From Ruminococcus flavefaciens (lineage in GTDB: Bacteria; Bacillota; Clostridia; Oscillospirales; Ruminococcaceae), in NCBI RefSeq assembly GCF_900108555.1, contig NZ_FNWV01000001.1, positions 1 to 64,000 on the forward strand: DNA of 64,000 nucleotides, written 5' to 3'. The notes beneath the pieces were generated by a model. The model did not search any database and had not been told where the DNA came from. It was given only the letters and a program-made list of their open reading frames with translations. A program made the position numbers and the translations under genes. Shown here one piece after another: positions 36,617-44,641 of this stretch; within the stretch, counting starts at the first letter, position 1, and each line of letters starts with the position of its first letter.

Positions 36617-37480
36617 TTAAAATAATGAAAGCTGCTCATATTTATCGGGCAAATCATTCAGATATGCAAAACATTCGTTATTATCATGCATTATTCCGTA
36701 TTTTTCACAGAAGTCAGAAAGCATATCCATAAGCTTCGAACTGTTCGGACTTGCAATTTCGTATGAATATCCGAATTCACGGCGATATCTTTCTGATAAT
36801 CCAGGAAAATGCCTATCAAGAGCTGAATAATAGTACTCTCTGTTTCCTTCTCTTAAAGTAAGACCTATGCCAAAACTTATAATTCCTTTAACTCCTGCCT
36901 CAGCACAGTAATTCAGAAGTCCCCTGAGATTATCCTCACTATCATTTATGTATGGCAAAAACGGACACAGCCAAACAATTGTCGGTATACCATATCTGTT
37001 CATCTCCATGAGTACTTCAAAACGCCTGCGTGTATTGCACACATTTGGTTCTATGATACCACAAAGTACATCATCATATGTTGTCATCGTAAGCTGAACG
37101 ACTGCTTTCTGCTGTTCATTAACAGAAGCCAGCAGCTCAGTATCTCTGAGGATAAGATCAGATTTAGTCTGCACTGCTGCGCCGAATTGATACTTTTCAA
37201 TAAGCTCAAGACATTTTCGAGTGAGTTTCAGTTCAACTTCAACAGGCATATATGGATCGCACATTGCTCCTGTTCCTATCATGCACTTCTTTCTCTTAGA
37301 ACGCAATGCCTTTTCAAGAAGCTGAGGAGCATTTATCTTTACTTCAATATCCTCAAATGCATGAGACATATTATAACATATGCTTCTGCTGTCACAGTAA
37401 ATACAGCCATGTGTGCAGCCGCGATATATATTCATTCCGTTTTTTGAGGATAGTAATCCTTTAGCTTCAACAAAATGCAT
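36617..37480 (-). CDS. Radical SAM protein of the SPL-like (Rv2578c) family
   Basis: 287 aa. The CX3CX2C cluster C22-THG-C26-IY-C29 binds the 4Fe-4S/SAM centre. The surrounding YRGCTHGCIYCDSRS and the KCMIGTGAMCDPYMPVE phrase are typical of the SPL-family radical SAM proteins related to spore photoproduct lyase but lacking its full length. Function of this group is not established. Single gene, convergent with the glucanase. The ATG follows CAGGAGAT. Confidence 0.82.
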   Translation of the reverse strand: MHFVEAKGLLSSKNGMNIYRGCTHGCIYCDSRSICYNMSHAFEDIEVKINAPQLLEKALRSKRKKCMIGTGAMCDPYMPVEVELKLTRKCLELIEKYQFGAAVQTKSDLILRDTELLASVNEQQKAVVQLTMTTYDDVLCGIIEPNVCNTRRRFEVLMEMNRYGIPTIVWLCPFLPYINDSEDNLRGLLNYCAEAGVKGIISFGIGLTLREGNREYYYSALDRHFPGLSERYRREFGYSYEIASPNSSKLMDMLSDFCEKYGIMHDNNECFAYLNDLPDKYEQLSLF

Positions 37481-37693
37481 ACTATTTATCTCCTGTAATA
37501 TTTTGATAATATTATAGCATGAATATTCGTTCTGCGCAATAGTTTATTATTAATAGTACGCCTTTGAACTTCTTATCGCGCAAGAAAAATAGTAAAGATG
37601 ATAAAACAGTATAAAACGTTTTATAGTAACTGTCTCCATAACTCTTATTTTATTGAAAAGCTAAAGAAATATAACTCTCCCCTGTTAAAACGC

Positions 37694-37722
37694 TTGACAG
37701 GTACAATTCAAAATGCTATAAT
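37694..37722 (+). promoter_or_regulatory. Promoter of the ECF sigma operon
   Basis: TTGACA (37694-37699), 17-bp spacer, TATAAT (37717-37722): a housekeeping-type promoter. The gap 37481-37859 otherwise holds only the hairpin at 37797. Confidence 0.8.
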
Positions 37723-37796
37723 GTGAAAACATATGAAGATATATAACTCCAAAATCAAAGCAATAAAAATAATCTTGAAAAAGCGCGTAGTTTTTT

Positions 37797-37822
37797 CTTC
37801 ACTTATCGTCTAATAAGTGAAG
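37797..37822 (+). promoter_or_regulatory. Hairpin in the sigma-factor leader
   Basis: Perfect 9-bp stem CTTCACTTA (37797-37805) and TAAGTGAAG (37814-37822), ending five bases before an in-frame upstream ATG (37827). It has no following T-run; it may discourage use of that ATG in favour of 37860. Confidence 0.5.
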
Positions 37823-37859
37823 GCTCATGAAAAAAGATCTTTCAGAAAGGAGCAGTTCT

Positions 37860-38420
37860 ATGGATAACGGTGCAAGTAGCTACCACCGTTTTCTTAACGA
37901 TGGTGATTTACACGGATTAGATGAGATCATAATAGAATACAGCGACGGCCTGATACTGTACCTGACAAGCATAGTCGGAAACGTTCAGACAGCCGAAGAG
38001 CTTACTGAGGACACTTTTGTACTGCTCGGCACAAAGAAGCCTAAGTACAAAGAAAAAAGCTCCTTCAAAACATGGCTCTATGCAATTGGCAGGAATATGG
38101 CGATAGACCATATTCGCAAATACGCAAAAAAGACCTGTATTTCTATTGATGATACACTTGAAATGACAGATGATGAGGCTTCTGTTGAAGAAGCTTATCT
38201 CAGAAAAGAACAGCAGATAGCGATACATAAGGCAATGCGAAAACTACACCCGAAATATCAACAGGTGTTATGGCTCATTTATTTTGAGGGGTTCAGCAAT
38301 AAAGAAGCTGCAAAGATAATGAAAAAAAGTCTTCGCAGTCTGGAATCCACCTTATATCGTGCTCGTAAATCACTTAAATCACAACTTGAAACGGAGGGTT
38401 TTGATTATGTTGAAGCATGA
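37860..38420 (+). CDS. ECF-type RNA polymerase sigma factor
   Basis: 186 aa from the ATG at 37860, which has AAAGGAG seven bases upstream; an ATG at 37827 adds 11 residues but sits behind a hairpin with a weaker site. Region 2 is about 15-85 (SSFKTWLYAIGRNMAIDHIRK) and region 4 about 120-175 (LHPKYQQVLWLIYFEGFSNK, EAAKIMKKSLRSLESTLYRA). The last 14 bases overlap the start of the next gene, a membrane protein placed like an anti-sigma factor. It probably directs a small regulon in response to an extracellular signal. Confidence 0.87.
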   Translation: MDNGASSYHRFLNDGDLHGLDEIIIEYSDGLILYLTSIVGNVQTAEELTEDTFVLLGTKKPKYKEKSSFKTWLYAIGRNMAIDHIRKYAKKTCISIDDTLEMTDDEASVEEAYLRKEQQIAIHKAMRKLHPKYQQVLWLIYFEGFSNKEAAKIMKKSLRSLESTLYRARKSLKSQLETEGFDYVEA

Positions 38421-40458
38421 AGAAATGATTGAGAACGTACACCGCCGTATAGCTCAATATGAAGAAGAAAAGAAATTACAGCAATCCAAATTCAAAAACA
38501 TCTTTTCTGCTATAAAACAAAAAAATAATGAAGAAGAATATACCGAAGTTGTTAACGGTACAGAGCGAATTGATACTTCACGACGCACGTTACGTATAAT
38601 AAGTACTATTGCTGCAAGTGCTGTGCTGGTAACCGGTATAGGTGCTACAAGTGTACTTCTGCACAAAAACAATTCTTTGAAACCTACTGTAACGAACGAA
38701 GAGAATGATCTTAACGAGTATGAAACGAGTACTCTATCAGATGAAATAATATGTGACTCTCCATTTGAAGGAATACTGAACAGTCCATATAATATGCTTT
38801 TACCATCTCTTGAAATCACTGAATCAATGCGTGAGAAGATAACTGAGTTTTTTAACTCTCAGAAAGGCTGGAAAGTCGCTGATAATTACAGCAGATTTCT
38901 TCATGAGGAAAATGGAGGCGCATATTCGCCGCTCACACAAAGATTGGTATTGGCATATGATATTTACTATCTCCAGATATGCGATGATAATATAATCGAG
39001 TATTCTGTTTGTAATGACAATAGCAAATGGGAAAAGACATTTTATGAATGTGATAGTTTTGCACTTATAAACGGCATTGCCGAGATCATAGAAAGCGAGA
39101 TCACAGAAAATGAGCTTATAGATTATAGTGTTGATTTCGATGATGATGTATCCGGTTACAAGGTAGTTGAAGGTACAAGTGCTCCAGTTGAGCTGACACC
39201 TATACAGCAAACGCTGCTCAGGCTCTGCATGAAGAGTTACGGCTGGCTTGTGGAAAAAGCAGAAGCTGACCGTTTCTATGATCTCTCATTTGTAAATGAA
39301 GGCGTTGGAACTATTGGGATAATTGGTGAAAATACTTACTATATTAAGAACGGTACGACCTATCTCTGCGATAGTCCCGGCTTCTCGAGTAATATCCGAT
39401 GCATCATGAGTAAATATGATTATCCCGATGTTAAACTAAATATCAGCATATATGACGCTAAAAAAGATGCTATAATTTCTACCGATGACAAAAACGATGC
39501 ACTGCTTGCAAATTTCATATATAACGATCTCCCGTCAATGACCATATCATATGATAATGATCCTTCCGAAAACACCAACTCTACAAAGAAATACCATATT
39601 GATGTATCCTACAAATCAGGAGATACCAAACTCAGAAGCGTCAGCTTCAGCATAAGCAGCCTTGGAGATGTTGAAAGGCTTGATTATGTGCTTGATTCTG
39701 TATATGGCTGGTCAGCTGCAGGCTGTATGTATTATACACTTGATCTCTCGGAATTTGAACATAAGCTTGACGAACTAATCAATAACAAACAAAGCGAAAA
39801 AACGCCAGAAAATAAGAAGGACACCGACAAAAAGGATAAGAACAATTCCGAAAGCGTACAGCCAACTACTCAAAAAGAGGATAAACCTGAGAACAACGAT
39901 GAGCAACCGCAGGTCAAACCTACCATCAATGAAAAACAAGAAGTTGAAACTACCACCAAAGCTGAACCGACAGAACCAACTAACCCGAATGAGCAAAATC
40001 TTGGTGATCCTCATAAATATTACGATGATAGTCTCGCACCTACACCACACGTAATTATTGATTACGAGCTGCCTGATTATACATATACCTCTGTTGCTTC
40101 ATGTATAACTCATGACAATAATGCACTTGATGACTTCGTAGCAAATGTATTCGTACCGATGCTTGAACTTAAAGATTACAAATGGAGCCCAGACAGATAC
40201 GCAAAATACAACTATACAATATACAGGATATATGAAACAGAAAAAAACTATATGGGAATACCTGCCAAATATATGATACGTGACGGTTATTATATAGGTG
40301 ATAATGATTGTGTTTCACTTTGTTCTTATATATACTTTAATGGTGACTGGGAGCCATGTGGTGCCGAGAATTTCTCTTTCGACTATGCAAAGTTTGAAGA
40401 GCTCCTGAAAGAAACATTAAATTCTTCCAAATTACCTGATGAACAAAAAGAAAGTTAA
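38407..40458 (+). CDS. Putative anti-sigma factor / membrane sensor with large extracellular part
   Basis: 683 aa from the ATG at 38407 (GGAGGG eight bases upstream), overlapping the sigma gene by 14 bases. The N-terminal 57 or so residues are cytoplasmic and highly charged (MIENVHRRIAQYEEEKK). One membrane segment follows (IISTIAASAVLVTGIGATSVLL, about 62-82). About 600 residues outside comprise two or more mixed alpha/beta segments (about 100-285 and 290-450), a Lys/Glu/Asn/Thr linker (about 455-535) and a C-terminal globular segment. I recognise no CBM or other named domain. Gene order, coupling and topology match ECF anti-sigma pairs; RsgI sensors of Clostridium thermocellum, which detect polysaccharides, are an analogy only, since those pair with SigI. 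Confidence 0.65.
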   Translation: MLKHEEMIENVHRRIAQYEEEKKLQQSKFKNIFSAIKQKNNEEEYTEVVNGTERIDTSRRTLRIISTIAASAVLVTGIGATSVLLHKNNSLKPTVTNEENDLNEYETSTLSDEIICDSPFEGILNSPYNMLLPSLEITESMREKITEFFNSQKGWKVADNYSRFLHEENGGAYSPLTQRLVLAYDIYYLQICDDNIIEYSVCNDNSKWEKTFYECDSFALINGIAEIIESEITENELIDYSVDFDDDVSGYKVVEGTSAPVELTPIQQTLLRLCMKSYGWLVEKAEADRFYDLSFVNEGVGTIGIIGENTYYIKNGTTYLCDSPGFSSNIRCIMSKYDYPDVKLNISIYDAKKDAIISTDDKNDALLANFIYNDLPSMTISYDNDPSENTNSTKKYHIDVSYKSGDTKLRSVSFSISSLGDVERLDYVLDSVYGWSAAGCMYYTLDLSEFEHKLDELINNKQSEKTPENKKDTDKKDKNNSESVQPTTQKEDKPENNDEQPQVKPTINEKQEVETTTKAEPTEPTNPNEQNLGDPHKYYDDSLAPTPHVIIDYELPDYTYTSVASCITHDNNALDDFVANVFVPMLELKDYKWSPDRYAKYNYTIYRIYETEKNYMGIPAKYMIRDGYYIGDNDCVSLCSYIYFNGDWEPCGAENFSFDYAKFEELLKETLNSSKLPDEQKES

Positions 40459-40465
40459 TAGAAAC

Positions 40466-40497
40466 AAAGGCGGACGTTTCAAAGCGTCCGCCTTTAT
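40466..40497 (+). terminator. Terminator of the sigma/anti-sigma operon
   Basis: Stem AAAGGCGGACG/CGTCCGCCTTT with following TATT. Confidence 0.85.
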
Positions 40498-40505
40498 TGA
40501 CATAC

Positions 40506-40533
40506 GAAAACAGGCAGTCCGCTGGGCTGCCTG
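40506..40533 (-). terminator. Terminator of the secreted protein-micropeptide operon
   Basis: Stem CAGGCAG/CTGCCTG followed on the minus strand by TTTT. It ends the transcript carrying the micropeptide at 40569. Confidence 0.75.
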
Positions 40534-40568
40534 CTGCTTTAAAATGACTCAACCGTCAGAAATCATTA

Positions 40569-40676
40569 TCAATATCCAAATGTTTCCGGACCACTTGTAG
40601 TGATAACGTCCTCGTTATCAAATTCTACGACTTCTATCTCAGGTGAGATGTATTCTTCTTTAACATTCATGTTCAT
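40569..40676 (-). CDS. 35-aa micropeptide of the EYxSPxxE...DVITTS type
   Basis: ATG at 40676 with AAAGGAG six bases upstream, 15 bases after the stop of the secreted-protein gene. Visible pattern: KEEYISPEIEVVEFD at residues 6-20, then EDVITTS at 22-28, and a short tail PETFGY. An internal Met at residue 3 is an alternative start. It matches the 40-aa peptide at 6982-7104 in the EY(T/I)SP, EF and DVITTS positions while the tails differ, and both genes sit behind unrelated large secreted proteins. No signal peptide or Cys. Function unknown. Confidence 0.72.
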   Translation of the reverse strand: MNMNVKEEYISPEIEVVEFDNEDVITTSGPETFGY

Positions 40677-40691
40677 ATTATTCTCCTTTCA

Positions 40692-42011
40692 TTAGCCAAC
40701 ATAGTCAGTTGCGGCAATATAATACTCATAAAGTGCATTTGCCAGTGCAATGTCCTTTTCAGGAGCAGCTTCGTGGCTCAAAACACGATATGCCCATGCC
40801 AAAGGTGTGAATAAGTAATCAGTACCCTGATAATTTACATTGAATGTAGTACCAAGCTGTGTAGGTTTAATATCCGGAACTTCAAAGCATTTCTTACCGT
40901 TTGCACCGTCAAATGCATAGATCTCCTTAAATGGTGAAATCTGAAGCTTATTGTTTTCATCGAATGTCCATATATCATATGCAGCAACATCATGACCGGA
41001 CTGCTCATATTTAGCTGTATACAGACGAACAGAGATCTTTGAATTCAGAACAAGTGAAATTATAGCGTCACTTGACTCAAATCCCGGCTTAAACTTGTAT
41101 ATAGTATAGTCACCAAATTTATAAGCTGCATTAACAATATCATTCTTGTGGTCGTTTACCTTAGGCAGCTCGCCGTTTCCGAAATAAGCTGTGGAAACTT
41201 TTCCGTACTGTCTTGTTGCCTCAACAAGTGCTTTAAGCTTCGGACTTGATGAAGTATCGACAGTATCAAGATATTCATTTACAGAAAAAGAAAGAGTATC
41301 GATCGGTGTTTCACTGTCACCATAATAAAGATCAGCAGTAATTACTCTGTCCATTTTATTTGTGGCAACATTTGCGGTTGCGCAGTAAACTTCTTTTCCG
41401 TTTATGGTCTTGAGTTCAAGCTGCTGAAGTCCTGTCTCATCGCAATCGCCTGAAAACTTAACTTTAAGATCATCAATATTAGCTTCACTTACAGGATTTA
41501 CAATGAAATTCATGCCGATATCTGAATCAAGAGTAATATTCTTTCCGCTGAATTTAGGTGCTTTAAGTCCTATAATAAAAGGATCTTCATAAGTACCGCT
41601 GCCGCTTGTTATGTAAAAGCCCTCAGGATCAACAGAAGAATCTTCACGAGTTACATAAAATCCTTTGTGAAGTGTATATAACTCAACATCGCCTGTTTTC
41701 CAGATATACTGATTGTCAGTATCAGAACTTTCATATCCTGTTATTGCAATATCACTTTCAACCTTTGCTCTTGCATCACCGGAATTCGGATCATCATCAA
41801 CTACGAACCAGGTCTCCCCTGTTATAGCAATGGTGTCGCCAGCCTTAAAAAGTGTGCCAACTTCAGGCTTCTTTGCTTCTGATGCTGCATTAGCAACGAT
41901 AGCGCTGTTTCCGTTAAACAAACCTCCTGCATTTACAGGCATTGCACCTGTTACAAGAGCCGCAGCCATCAAGAATGCTGCTGTTTTTTTCCAACCACAG
42001 TGTTTTCTCAT
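40692..42011 (-). CDS. Secreted protein of unknown function, paired with a micropeptide
   Basis: 439 aa. Signal peptide with a long n-region (RKHCGWKK, then AAFLMAAALVTGAMPVNA). Residues about 50-150 are beta-rich (TIAITGETWFVVDDD, GFYVTREDSS). A segment about 155-280 reads SGKNITLDSDIGMNFIV and ends LKALVEATRQYGKVSTAYF. I recognise this as a module recurring in Firmicute surface proteins (IGxNFxV ... YG), without a known role. A similar second part follows (about 295-400). No dockerin, CBM or sorting signal. GGAGG lies before the ATG. It is expressed from a strong promoter with a leader of about 250 nt. Confidence 0.7.
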   Translation of the reverse strand: MRKHCGWKKTAAFLMAAALVTGAMPVNAGGLFNGNSAIVANAASEAKKPEVGTLFKAGDTIAITGETWFVVDDDPNSGDARAKVESDIAITGYESSDTDNQYIWKTGDVELYTLHKGFYVTREDSSVDPEGFYITSGSGTYEDPFIIGLKAPKFSGKNITLDSDIGMNFIVNPVSEANIDDLKVKFSGDCDETGLQQLELKTINGKEVYCATANVATNKMDRVITADLYYGDSETPIDTLSFSVNEYLDTVDTSSSPKLKALVEATRQYGKVSTAYFGNGELPKVNDHKNDIVNAAYKFGDYTIYKFKPGFESSDAIISLVLNSKISVRLYTAKYEQSGHDVAAYDIWTFDENNKLQISPFKEIYAFDGANGKKCFEVPDIKPTQLGTTFNVNYQGTDYLFTPLAWAYRVLSHEAAPEKDIALANALYEYYIAATDYVG

Positions 42012-42269
42012 TATTAGGTCCTCCAGATTTTATAAAAATATCTTATTAAAAGCAGTTAGTCTGCTAATAAACGTAATAACAATACAGATAACACAACTAT
42101 TGCGGTAAAATACGATCAATTACCACACTTGTATTAAAAATTCAAAATGAAAAAGGACGAGGATGCGTTATATGTTTTGTTATTATATTACATTTTTTAA
42201 TAAATTTTCGGACCTTTAACAATATACAGAAAGTGAATTATTAACAAATAACAACTTTCAGTAATCCAC

Positions 42270-42298
42270 ATTATATCACAGTCAATTATAATTGTCAA
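42270..42298 (-). promoter_or_regulatory. Strong promoter of the secreted protein-micropeptide operon
   Basis: TTGACA (42298-42293), 17-bp spacer, TATAAT (42275-42270). The predicted leader to 42012 is about 250 nt, A+T-rich, with a small AGCAG/CTGCT hairpin at 42043-42057 near its end. No gene in 42012-42413. Confidence 0.8.
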
Positions 42299-42413
42299 TA
42301 CAAAAATTGACTTTTTTTCAATTTATTTGAAAATAAAATCAATTACACTTAAAAGCAATATTTTTCACAGAAATTTTACTTTTAATAATTCATTATTTTT
42401 CGTCTGCTTGCAC

Positions 42414-42442
42414 TTGCATTATCCGAAATGAAGTGATATAAT
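42414..42442 (+). promoter_or_regulatory. Promoter of the Thr-rich lipoprotein gene
   Basis: TTGCAT (42414-42419), 17-bp spacer, TATAAT (42437-42442). Confidence 0.7.
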
Positions 42443-42471
42443 AGTTTCATCATGAAGATCGGAGAGTGAAT

Positions 42472-42864
42472 ATGAAAAAATCAATATTTGCAATAATAAT
42501 GTCAGCACTTCTGCTGACAAGCTGTAAGGACGGCGGTGGTTCAACATCAGACTCTGTAGCTGATACCACCACACATACATCAACTGTAACAACTGATGCC
42601 CCCGAAAACACTACTGCTGCAACACTAACTGCTGCAAATATCGAGACTAAGACCGAAACCACAACAACTGAAAAAACAGCAGTCAGTGCCTTAATAACTA
42701 CAACAAGGCTGAATGATAGTTTGACCGAAAGCACAACCGTTGATAACGACAATTCAAATGTAGAACCAACTGTGATTCAGCCAACTGACAGCCCTACTGA
42801 GGCTGCTACTGCTCGTACATATAATGATGAGCCGATAGATCTGCCAATTATCCCGATCGAATAA
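42472..42864 (+). CDS. Small Thr-rich lipoprotein
   Basis: 130 aa from the ATG at 42472 (GGAG seven bases upstream; the in-frame GTG at 42466 overlaps that site). Lipobox LLLTSC, then about 100 residues dominated by Thr, Ser, Ala and Asp, and a short acidic-hydrophobic end, DLPIIPIE. No folded domain is apparent; it resembles the linkers of secreted Ruminococcus proteins, as if a lipoprotein anchor and linker existed without a catalytic module. It may be a truncated relic or a surface spacer. The frame is intact and the promoter good. Confidence 0.65.
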   Translation: MKKSIFAIIMSALLLTSCKDGGGSTSDSVADTTTHTSTVTTDAPENTTAATLTAANIETKTETTTTEKTAVSALITTTRLNDSLTESTTVDNDNSNVEPTVIQPTDSPTEAATARTYNDEPIDLPIIPIE

Positions 42865-42891
42865 TATAATCAGAAAAGTAATTATCTATTA

Positions 42892-42925
42892 CAAAAAAAG
42901 ACGCAGCATACGCTGCGTCTTTCTT
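42892..42925. terminator. Bidirectional terminator between lipoprotein and rubrerythrin genes
   Basis: Stem AGACGCAGC/GCTGCGTCT with four-base loop, A-run on one side and T-run on the other. Confidence 0.88.
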
Positions 42926-42930
42926 TAATA

Positions 42931-43482
42931 TTAGCCAAAATATCTCTTGAGGAGTCCTTCAAAAGCCTTGCCGTGGCGAGCTTCATCTTTTGCCATTTCA
43001 TGAACTGTATCATGGATAGCATCGAGATTAAGCTCTTTTGCTCTCTTAGCAAGCTTGAGCTTTCCTTCTGTAGCTCCATGCTCAGCAGCAACTCTCTTTT
43101 CAAGGTTTTCTTTTGTTGAAGAAGAGAGAACTTCACCAAGAAGCTCAGCAAACTTTGCAGCGTGCTCTGCTTCTTCGTAAGCAGCCTTTTCCCAATATGC
43201 ACCGATCTCTGCATAGCCTTCTCTATATGCTACTCTTGCCATTGCAAGATACATACCAACTTCTGAACATTCGCCGTTGAAGTTTGAACGGAGTCCTTCG
43301 ATTATTTCAGTATCAGTTACAGCCTTTGCGACTCCAAGCTCATGCTCGCAAGCGAAAACAAGCTTTTCTCCTGCTTCTTTTTCGATAAATTTTGAACCCG
43401 GAACGCCGCACTGAGGACATTTTTCAGGTGGTGCATCTCCTTCGTGAACGTAACCGCAAATTGGACATACGTATTTTTTCAT
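42931..43482 (-). CDS. Reverse rubrerythrin
   Basis: 183 aa. Domain order is rubredoxin first (C6-PI-C9 and C22-PQ-C25), then the ferritin-like diiron domain ([34 protein letters not shown]). This reversed order defines the clostridial reverse rubrerythrins, which reduce peroxide and oxygen using NAD(P)H-derived electrons and protect anaerobes. AGGTAATAATC precedes the ATG with GGAGG. It follows the NRDD-type gene by 62 bases in the same direction and lies near a Crp/Fnr regulator, consistent with an oxidative-stress group. Confidence 0.93.
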   Translation of the reverse strand: MKKYVCPICGYVHEGDAPPEKCPQCGVPGSKFIEKEAGEKLVFACEHELGVAKAVTDTEIIEGLRSNFNGECSEVGMYLAMARVAYREGYAEIGAYWEKAAYEEAEHAAKFAELLGEVLSSSTKENLEKRVAAEHGATEGKLKLAKRAKELNLDAIHDTVHEMAKDEARHGKAFEGLLKRYFG

Positions 43483-43544
43483 GATTATTACCTCCGTGTT
43501 TTTATTATAAGTCTGAGAACGGTTTGTACCTAATCAACAGACAT

Positions 43545-43811
43545 TTATACAGAATGCTTTACTCTGTCATGCTCCTCAGCACGTTTTCCGTCATTGAAAC
43601 GATCAAGAGTACCTACAAGATATCCTGTTATTCTTCTTATCCTGTCAAATGGGATATCCTTTGCAAAATCATACTGGAGATCGACGTATTCACCGTCTGT
43701 CTTTACAGTCATTCCGAGAATTTCTCTGTCACTGTACTTCTTTTTGCCATAATCAATATATGCGTTGATCTCGTCCTGTGAAAGCTGTTCACCTATAACA
43801 TTTACCTTCAT
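43545..43811 (-). CDS. Small NRDD-like protein (anaerobic ribonucleotide reductase C-terminal type)
   Basis: 88 aa from the ATG at 43811, with GGAGG placed upstream; the frame extends to 43865 but without a ribosome site. The end RRITGYLVGTLDRFNDGKRAEEHDRVKH resembles the C-terminal NRDD segment of class III ribonucleotide reductase, though the glycyl-radical motif is absent. Small stand-alone NRDD proteins occur in clostridia with no settled role. Divergent from the Crp/Fnr gene, sharing its control region. Confidence 0.65.
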   Translation of the reverse strand: MKVNVIGEQLSQDEINAYIDYGKKKYSDREILGMTVKTDGEYVDLQYDFAKDIPFDRIRRITGYLVGTLDRFNDGKRAEEHDRVKHSV

Positions 43812-43836
43812 TGTAATGACCTCCATTAGAATAGTG

Positions 43837-43865
43837 TTGACTTTTGTCTGAATATATTGTATCAT
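43837..43865 (+). promoter_or_regulatory. Promoter of the Crp/Fnr regulator
   Basis: TTGACT (43837-43842), 17-bp spacer, TATCAT (43860-43865). Confidence 0.7.
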
Positions 43866-43882
43866 AAAGTAAAAGAAAAATC

Positions 43883-43898
43883 TGTTGCAAATGCAACA
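43883..43898. promoter_or_regulatory. Crp/Fnr-type palindromic operator
   Basis: TGTTGCA, AA, TGCAACA: a perfect 16-bp dyad whose GTTGC-N4-GCAAC core has the 5-4-5 spacing of Fnr boxes. It lies 18 bp past the -10 and 15 bp before the regulator's start, a position expected for autorepression. Confidence 0.65.
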
Positions 43899-43912
43899 TA
43901 AAGGAGTTTTTT

Positions 43913-44581
43913 ATGTTACCCGAAAATAACATATTGTTCAAAGGCATCGAACGCGAAGACTGTCATCGTATGATAGACTGCTTCAACGCCGAGATCAAAA
44001 AATTCAAACCAGGCGGAAGGATAATGGATTATTCAGATAATCCCGATAAACTCGGGATCGTGTTAAACGGTACAGCAGTAATGGTTCGATATGATATAAA
44101 CGGAGTAAGATCAATAATGGAATCTCTCGAAGAACAAAATATCTTTGGAGTATACTTCACTTTTACAGCCTCTCAGCGAAGCAGCATTGAAATAATTGCA
44201 GAGACAGAATGTGAAGTAATGTTTGTAAGAAGATCGGAAATCACAAAAAGATGTGAAAATGCCTGCCAGTGTCATTCGAGAGTAGTTGAAAATCTTTTGG
44301 AGCTTATGTCAGAAAAGGCTATCTCGCTCAACGAAAGAATAGAAGTACTCAGTCAGCGAACTATAGAAGATAAACTTATAAGCTGCCTCAGTATAATAGA
44401 AGAAAAAACTCCAAAAGGAAAAACTCCTCAGATCCCATTCTCTACAACTGCATTATCCGATTATCTGTGTGTAAATCGAAGTGCGCTCCAACGTGAAATA
44501 ACAAGGTTAAAGCGGACAGGTGTGCTAACAATATCAAAAAGAAAATTCAAATTAATAAGAAACCTCGATTCAGACAATTGA
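43913..44581 (+). CDS. Crp/Fnr-family transcriptional regulator
   Basis: 222 aa. N-terminal cyclic-nucleotide-binding-like barrel (about 10-120; GGRIMDYSDNPDKLGIVLNG), dimer helix, and C-terminal winged helix (about 150-215) with recognition helix NRSALQREITRLKRTG. Cys at 122 and 126 (ENACQCH region) could serve redox sensing, but there is no N-terminal Fnr-type cluster of Cys. AAGGAG precedes the ATG. Divergent neighbours are an NRDD-like gene and reverse rubrerythrin, so a redox-response regulator is the best guess. Confidence 0.85.
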   Translation: MLPENNILFKGIEREDCHRMIDCFNAEIKKFKPGGRIMDYSDNPDKLGIVLNGTAVMVRYDINGVRSIMESLEEQNIFGVYFTFTASQRSSIEIIAETECEVMFVRRSEITKRCENACQCHSRVVENLLELMSEKAISLNERIEVLSQRTIEDKLISCLSIIEEKTPKGKTPQIPFSTTALSDYLCVNRSALQREITRLKRTGVLTISKRKFKLIRNLDSDN

Positions 44582-44606
44582 CACGCTGATTTAAATATGT
44601 TATAAT
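44578..44606 (+). promoter_or_regulatory. Promoter of uppP
   Basis: TTGACA (44578-44583), 17-bp spacer, TATAAT (44601-44606); the -35 overlaps the stop codon of the regulator gene. Confidence 0.8.
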
Positions 44607-44641
44607 ATCATCTGTATTTTATATGAAAGGAATCTTACATA

